Source of the DNA: Phycisphaerales bacterium
Lineage (GTDB): Bacteria; Planctomycetota; Phycisphaerae; Phycisphaerales; UBA1924
Direction of reading: 5' to 3'
Assembly: GCA_020853975.1 (NCBI GenBank)
Contig: JADYXW010000047.1
Location: 1-64,000 of the forward strand
Length of the DNA: 64,000 nt
Numbering within the stretch: the stretch's first letter is position 1; the number at the start of each line of letters is the position of its first letter. The notes beneath the pieces are model-generated. The model saw only the letters and a list, made by a program, of their open reading frames with translations, was not told the DNA's origin and did not search any database. The position numbers and the translations under genes were made by a program. This document shows positions 59,416 to 64,000 of the stretch, in pieces.

Positions 59416-60915
59416 CTACGTGCGCCGGCGTCGGGCGGCACCGAGCAGGACCGCGAGCGCGGCGAGCGGGGCAGCGCCGGGCACCGGGATGATCGTGAAC
59501 CCGTACGCGTCGCTCCAGTAGGAACCCGTCGCGTACTGGTCGGTGTCGGAGCCCCGGATGATGAACCTGGCGGCGCCGAGGTGGTTGTTGAGGGTGTCCC
59601 ACTGCCCGGCGGTCAGGGTGTACGAGGTGACGTCGCCCGGGATCGTGATGTCCAGCAGCCTCGTGGAGAGGGCGGCGTCGAACACGATCAGGCCGAAGGA
59701 ATCGTTGGCGGAGTCGTTTCGGCGGACCCACTCAAAGGTGGGCGCCGGGTCGGAGTCCATGAGGGCGTCGTCGATCAGGTCACCGATCGGGTGTGGCGAC
59801 ACGCCGTACTCCTCGAAAATCGCGCCGTAGTCGACCCGGAGAGCGTCGGTGGCGCCCGGCCGGGTGATGAGGTGATTCCACAGACCGTTGAGTTGGTCGA
59901 TGCCCGGGATGTCGTTGTCGATCATGCTGTAGAGCGAGGCGTGCCCGAGCGTGACGCGGTCGTGGGGCTCGCTCCCGCCCGTGCCGTCGGCGAGGTCCCA
60001 GAGAATGCGCATCACGGAGGTCTCATCGCCCTCGCCGGCGTTGACGCCGGTGGTGCCGTCGCCGGCGTGCGTGTCGAGGTTCACCTCGAAGGTGCTCGCG
60101 GGCGTATCGGTGTTCAGCGAGGTGTACACGGTGTCGCCCGTGGTCGGGCTGGGCGGGTGGGCCGAGACCGCCTGGGCCGCGGTGCCGTTGTACGTGGCCA
60201 AGGCCTCGCCCCAGGCCAGCCTCACACCGTTGAGCTTGCCCCCGGGGCCCGGTGTGATGTTGCTGACGCCGAAGGCGTGGGGCCCGCCCGGGTTGGCATC
60301 CAGGGTGTCGATGTCGGCGAGGTAGTGCGAGTACTCGTGCGTCAGCACGTCCCAGGCGTAGCGTCGCCACTGGCGGATGTGCAGCCCGGTCGCGGAGTTG
60401 TAGAAGGACGCGGTGCCCGCGCCGGTCTCGGGGAAGGTAGTGTTCACCCGTGCCGGCGCCGCCCCGCGCATGGCGCTGCCGTAGAGCCAGCCGGTCTGCA
60501 GCGCATCGGCGACGGCGAACGCCCGAGCCGCGTTGGGCCCTGCCGTGTCGATCGTGGTCGCGGGGATGGCCCCGCCGCCGAGCGGTGCCCCGCCGACGTC
60601 CACGTAATAGGGCGGGGCGGCCCCGCCCGACGTCACCCGCGTCGCGTCGTTCACCGCGACGGCTCGCACGAAGTATCCGATGGTCATGGGGGGCGGCGTG
60701 ACGGTCGCGGTCCACGCGCCCGAGTCGTCGGTGCGCACTTCGCCCAGCAGCGTGTCGCCCAGCGGGTTGGCGGCCCAGATCTGCATGGTGATGCGGCGCG
60801 CGGGGCGCGCCGTGCCACCGCCGTCGGTGTACGCCACAGACCCCGAGAGCCCGTCCGCAAGGGCATGCCCGGCCGCGAGCATCAGCACGCCGGCCACGAT
60901 GTAACGCGTATCCAC
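59416..60915 (-). CDS. PEP-CTERM protein with HExxH metalloprotease motif
   Basis: A 499-residue exported protein from a GTG start with GAGGAGG 8 bases upstream and a signal peptide (TRYIVAGVLMLAAGHALA). WDVLTHEYSHYLADIDTLD contains HExxH (H193, E194, H197) and GEALATY follows 40 residues on (E237), the layout of a gluzincin-type zinc peptidase. The N-terminal part (about 20-110) is a beta domain. The C-terminus has PVPGAAPLAALAVLLGAA then RRRRT, a sorting tail. It is a candidate surface protease, though its substrate is unknown. Confidence 0.7.
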   Translation of the reverse strand: MDTRYIVAGVLMLAAGHALADGLSGSVAYTDGGGTARPARRITMQIWAANPLGDTLLGEVRTDDSGAWTATVTPPPMTIGYFVRAVAVNDATRVTSGGAAPPYYVDVGGAPLGGGAIPATTIDTAGPNAARAFAVADALQTGWLYGSAMRGAAPARVNTTFPETGAGTASFYNSATGLHIRQWRRYAWDVLTHEYSHYLADIDTLDANPGGPHAFGVSNITPGPGGKLNGVRLAWGEALATYNGTAAQAVSAHPPSPTTGDTVYTSLNTDTPASTFEVNLDTHAGDGTTGVNAGEGDETSVMRILWDLADGTGGSEPHDRVTLGHASLYSMIDNDIPGIDQLNGLWNHLITRPGATDALRVDYGAIFEEYGVSPHPIGDLIDDALMDSDPAPTFEWVRRNDSANDSFGLIVFDAALSTRLLDITIPGDVTSYTLTAGQWDTLNNHLGAARFIIRGSDTDQYATGSYWSDAYGFTIIPVPGAAPLAALAVLLGAARRRRT

Positions 60916-61091
60916 GATGACGTCCTCCTCTGGAAGGACGTACACGCGGCAACGGGCCGTTGACGCCCTTCGTACTCGCGCCGAGCCATTTCGCGCGCGA
61001 GGCTCCACACAGGGAACGCAATACCCTCCTGGCACTCACGGCTTTCCGGATCGTTCGATGCGCATTATGCTCTTTCCGGTTCTGCTGTCCA

Positions 61092-61097
61092 TAACCT
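61092..61097 (+). promoter_or_regulatory. Candidate -10 element, recG
   Basis: TAACCT ends exactly 6 bases before the GTG start at 61104; the mRNA would begin at the start codon. Confidence 0.45.
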
Positions 61098-61103
61098 CAC
61101 CGG

Positions 61104-63200
61104 GTGACGAACATCACGCTCACAACCCCTGTTCGAGATCTGTCCGGTGTGTCGCCCGCACTCGCCGGGCTGCTCGATGCGCTGGGGCTTACGAACCTCG
61201 GGCGTCTGGTCGCGCACATCCCGCTGAGGCATGAGGTGCTGGAGGCTGAGACCACGATCGACAAGCTGGTGCCGGGCCAGATCGTTTCCGCGAGGGGCGA
61301 GGTCACCGCGACGCGCCCTGTGGGCGTGGGAAAGCGTGCCCGCTTCGAGGCTGTCGTCTGCGACCACACGGGAAGGCTCGACCTGGTGTGGTTCAACGCG
61401 CCGTACATGACCCGCAGGCTCCACCCGGGGATGCGCGTTCGCGTGCAGGGGGCGCTGCGTACGAGGGGCCCGGGCGTCCAGATCGCCAACCCTTCGATCA
61501 CCATTCTCTCCGACGACGAACCGCCCGCGCTGGAGCGGCTCGTACGGCCGGTGTACCCGGCCTCGCTGGACCTTTCCAGCGCCGCGCTGGGCCGGACGAT
61601 CCGCAAGGCCCTTCCGCTCGCCCTGCCCCTGATCGAGGACCATCTGCCGGCGGAGTTTCGCGCGGCGCGGGCGCTCCCGGAGCTGCGTCAGGCGTACCGC
61701 ATGCTCCACGAGCCCGCGCACGAGGCCGAGGCAGGCGAGGCCATCCGGAGGCTTGCCTACGACGAGTTGCTGCTGCTGCAACTGGGTGTGCACGTGAAGC
61801 GGGCGCACCTGCGCCAGGCGCAGCGGGCGCCGGCGCTCCGTTGGAACGACCAGGTAGACCGGCACATCCGCGAGCGCTTTCCGTTTGCGTTGACCGCCGC
61901 CCAGGACCGGGCCGTGCGGGAGATCGCGGGCGATCTCTCGAAGCCCACGCCCGCGAACCGGCTGATCCAGGGCGACGTGGGCTCGGGGAAGACCGCGGTG
62001 GCGCTCTACGCCATGCTCATGGCGGTGGCCTCGCAGAAGCAGGCGAGCCTGATGGCGCCTACGGAGCTCCTCGCGGAGCAGCACTACGCGTCCATCTCGC
62101 GGACGCTCGCCGGCACGCGGGTGCGGGTGGCTCTGCTCACGGGCGCGACGCCGGGGGCGGAGCGTGCCGCAACCCTGGCCGCGCTGGCGACGGGCGGGAT
62201 CGACATCCTGATCGGGACGCACGCGCTGCTCACGGAAGATGTGCGGTGCGCGTGCTTGGCGGTTGCGGTCATCGACGAGCAGCACCGCTTCGGCGTGGCG
62301 CAGCGGGCGCGACTCCGCGCGCAGGCCAGCGACGACGCTTCCACGCCCCACGTGCTGGTCATGACCGCGACGCCCATACCCCGGACGCTCGCCATCACGC
62401 TCTTTGGCGACCTGGACATCTCCACCATCGACGCCCTGCCGCCGGGGCGCAGCCCGGTCGGCACTCGGGCCGTCTCGTCGGACCAGCGGGTGGAGGTCTA
62501 CGACGAGGTCGCGTCGCGGATCTCCCGGGGAGAGCAGGCGTTTGTCGTCGTTCCCGCGATCGGGCCGGGCGAGGCCGGCGCCGATGGCCAGCCCCTCCGC
62601 GACGTCCGGAGCACGCTCGAAGAGCTCGGCACCCACTGGCTTGCGGGGCATCGCCTGGCGGCGCTGCACGGGCAGCTCGCGCGGGACACGCGCGACGCGG
62701 TGATGGAGCGGTTCCGGCTTGGCCAGGTCCACGCGGTCGTGGCGACCACGGTCGTGGAGGTCGGCATCGACGTGCCGAACGCCACCGTGATGGTCGTGGA
62801 GCAGGCGGACCGCTTCGGGCTCGCGCAGCTCCACCAGCTCCGGGGGCGCGTCGGCCGCGGGAGCAAGCCCGGGGTGTGCTATCTCATCGCCGACCCGCGG
62901 ACGCCGGACGCGCAGGAGCGGCTGCGGGCGCTGGAATCCACGACCGACGGCTTCGTCCTCGCCGAGAAGGACCTTGAGATCCGTGGCCCGGGCGAGATGT
63001 TTGGCACGCGCCAGTCCGGGCTGCCCCCGTTCCGCGTGGCGGACCTCGCGCGTGATCGCGAGCTGCTGAACATGGCCCGTCGCGACGCCGCCGCGTGGAT
63101 CGGGCGTTCGCCTCTGCTCGCGGCGTCGGAAGAGGCGCTCCTGCGCCGTCGCCTCATGAAGACCTACGGGGATGCGCTGGGCCTCGTGGACGTGGGGTAG
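61104..63200 (+). CDS. recG: ATP-dependent DNA helicase RecG
   Basis: A 698-residue branched-DNA helicase. The N-terminal wedge/OB domain (about 40-150) precedes the helicase core: QGDVGSGKTAVALYAML (Walker A), MAPTELLAEQHY, VIDEQHRFGVAQR (DEQH box), MTATPIPRTLAIT, and in the second lobe HGQLARDTRDAVMERF, TTVVEVGIDVPNATVMVVEQADRFGLAQLHQLRGRVGRG. The C-terminal wedge-contact region FGTRQSGLPPFRVADL is intact. Length is normal (about 690). GTG start. Confidence 0.96.
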   Translation: MTNITLTTPVRDLSGVSPALAGLLDALGLTNLGRLVAHIPLRHEVLEAETTIDKLVPGQIVSARGEVTATRPVGVGKRARFEAVVCDHTGRLDLVWFNAPYMTRRLHPGMRVRVQGALRTRGPGVQIANPSITILSDDEPPALERLVRPVYPASLDLSSAALGRTIRKALPLALPLIEDHLPAEFRAARALPELRQAYRMLHEPAHEAEAGEAIRRLAYDELLLLQLGVHVKRAHLRQAQRAPALRWNDQVDRHIRERFPFALTAAQDRAVREIAGDLSKPTPANRLIQGDVGSGKTAVALYAMLMAVASQKQASLMAPTELLAEQHYASISRTLAGTRVRVALLTGATPGAERAATLAALATGGIDILIGTHALLTEDVRCACLAVAVIDEQHRFGVAQRARLRAQASDDASTPHVLVMTATPIPRTLAITLFGDLDISTIDALPPGRSPVGTRAVSSDQRVEVYDEVASRISRGEQAFVVVPAIGPGEAGADGQPLRDVRSTLEELGTHWLAGHRLAALHGQLARDTRDAVMERFRLGQVHAVVATTVVEVGIDVPNATVMVVEQADRFGLAQLHQLRGRVGRGSKPGVCYLIADPRTPDAQERLRALESTTDGFVLAEKDLEIRGPGEMFGTRQSGLPPFRVADLARDRELLNMARRDAAAWIGRSPLLAASEEALLRRRLMKTYGDALGLVDVG

Positions 63201-63215
63201 CGAATCGCGATGTCC

Positions 63216-63254
63216 AAAAAGTCCGACCCCGGCAATGGAACGCACTTGCCGGGG
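63216..63254 (-). terminator. Rho-independent terminator of the PEP-CTERM gene
   Basis: A 9-bp stem (63227-63235 with 63246-63254) and 10-base loop is followed on the minus strand by GTCGGACTTTTT, 53 bases after that gene's stop. It may also serve recG from the other side. Confidence 0.7.
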
Positions 63255-63306
63255 CCGGGGAAGGTGGGCGAGATGTCGAACGATTGGACGGGGACTTCGG
63301 ACGGGA

Positions 63307-64000
63307 TCAGCGGCGGCGGCGGCCCATGAACCCGAGGCTCATGCCCGCGAGCGAGACCAGGCCGGGGGCCGGGACGAAGTGGGCCGTGCCGGAGAACGAG
63401 CCCTCGGAGGCCCACTGATCGACCGGGTAGGGAGCCGTCGAGCCGATCGAGACGCCCGGACCGCTGGCGGACTGGAGGAAGGAGAGGGTGAACGCGGCGT
63501 CGTCGAGGCCGACGGACTGGCCCGTGAAGAGGCCGTACGCGGGCATGTCCGCCCCGTGCCATGTGTAGACGACCTGACCGGTGATATCGCCCGCCTGCAC
63601 GCCCGCGGTGGAGCCCCAGGTGGTGGCGGTGCCGTCGGCGCTGAAGATTCCGCCGACGAACTGGGCGGTGAGCACGGGCGCACCCAGGGCGTCATAGAAG
63701 CCGAAGGACGCCGCGGGGCCCTGCGAGCCGCCGAGCGAGTAGGTGTGGAGGAACTGCCCGCCCCCGACGGGGACGCTCGCGACGTGCGTGAGCAGCGCGT
63801 CGAACTGGAACTCAAGGTCGAAGGACAGGGCGGGCAGGGGCCCGTTGTCGTCGTCGATGAGCAGGGACACCGGGTCGGTGCGGTCCTGAGCATCACGCAG
63901 CACCTGGCCGAAGCCCGCGAAGGTGAAGCTGGTGTGGTCCACATCGGACGCGAAGCTGAACGTCGTGGCGTTGGCCGAACCCGCGGCCAACAGCAACCCG
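63307..64000 (-). CDS. PEP-CTERM exported protein, cut by window end
   Basis: At least 229 residues. The window end falls in its signal peptide (LLLAAGSANA), so the true start is beyond 64000. The body has HTYSLGGSQGPAASFGFYDA and GVQAGDITGQVVYTWHGADMPAYGLF, beta-rich with no recognised domain. It ends VPAPGLVSLAGMSLGFMG then RRRR, a PEP-CTERM-type tail in which the hydrophobic stretch carries two Met. A clear terminator follows. It is the fifth such protein in the window. Confidence 0.7.
   Translation of the reverse strand, partial: GLLLAAGSANATTFSFASDVDHTSFTFAGFGQVLRDAQDRTDPVSLLIDDDNGPLPALSFDLEFQFDALLTHVASVPVGGGQFLHTYSLGGSQGPAASFGFYDALGAPVLTAQFVGGIFSADGTATTWGSTAGVQAGDITGQVVYTWHGADMPAYGLFTGQSVGLDDAAFTLSFLQSASGPGVSIGSTAPYPVDQWASEGSFSGTAHFVPAPGLVSLAGMSLGFMGRRRR

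Noticed and set aside
61065-63245. A 726-residue minus-strand frame antisense to recG
   Set aside because: Shadow of recG; Arg/His/Ala-rich composition, no domain or start signal.

Overview
The window looks like chromosome from a high-GC planctomycete, most likely of the class Phycisphaerae. Pointers are five short exported proteins ending in a PEP-CTERM-type tail (Pro-Ala/Thr-Pro-Gly, a hydrophobic stretch, then Arg-Arg-Arg-Arg), zinc-ribbon/membrane proteins of the CPRCGYDxxG type, a Minf_1886-type and a HYExAFE-type protein, a pseudopilin-like protein and a System II cytochrome c assembly pair. No rRNA, tRNA, CRISPR array, insertion sequence or prophage was recognised. Genes are densely packed on both strands, and nearly all long antisense frames are GC-driven shadows of real genes.

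Layout. 1-5.9 kb: the 5' part of an M36-like (fungalysin) gene whose start is interrupted by a 7-bp tandem repeat, a phosphate-type porin divergent from a PhoB/PhoR pair, and a plant-like GDP-mannose 3,5-epimerase with a lysine-rich tail. 5.9-12 kb: a PEP-CTERM protein, a metallo-beta-lactamase-fold protein lacking its metal histidines, and a 1420-residue AsmA-like protein. 12-23.8 kb: radA, small membrane proteins, a thioesterase and an acetyltransferase from a shared divergent promoter, nadB, lipoproteins, an HD-GYP-like protein, a LOG-family protein, a second acetyltransferase and a TolC-family lipoprotein. 23.9-31 kb: a diverged GH35-like protein, MotA/MotB, a one-domain asparaginase, aroA and a GroES-like gene. 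31-41.5 kb: STAS protein, ABC ATPase, two PEP-CTERM proteins, an isolated NuoG-like subunit with two small membrane proteins, truA, a glycosyltransferase, a cupin, a pseudopilin-like protein and a short UvrC. 41.5-48.2 kb: a probable gene-fusion remnant (membrane protein joined to a flotillin tail), methyltransferase, HYExAFE protein, three small exported proteins, a RicT/PSP1 protein, cupin, HIT protein and an OmpA-like lipoprotein. 48.2-64 kb: amidohydrolase, ResB and CcsA, 3-methyladenine glycosylase, Minf_1886 protein, AI-2E-type permease, an FG-GAP propeller, ffh, a PEP-CTERM protein with a HExxH motif, recG and a PEP-CTERM gene cut by the window end.

A theme across the window is promoter placement. 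Many cytoplasmic-protein genes have a TAnnnT hexamer (often TACGAT) ending only 6-10 bases before the start codon and no Shine-Dalgarno site, as expected for leaderless or nearly leaderless mRNAs. Genes for exported and membrane proteins more often have clear GGAGG-type sites. This is read from sequence only. The best candidates for something undescribed are this promoter arrangement, the repeat-controlled start at 251-292, the flotillin fusion remnant, and the several enzymes with altered active sites.
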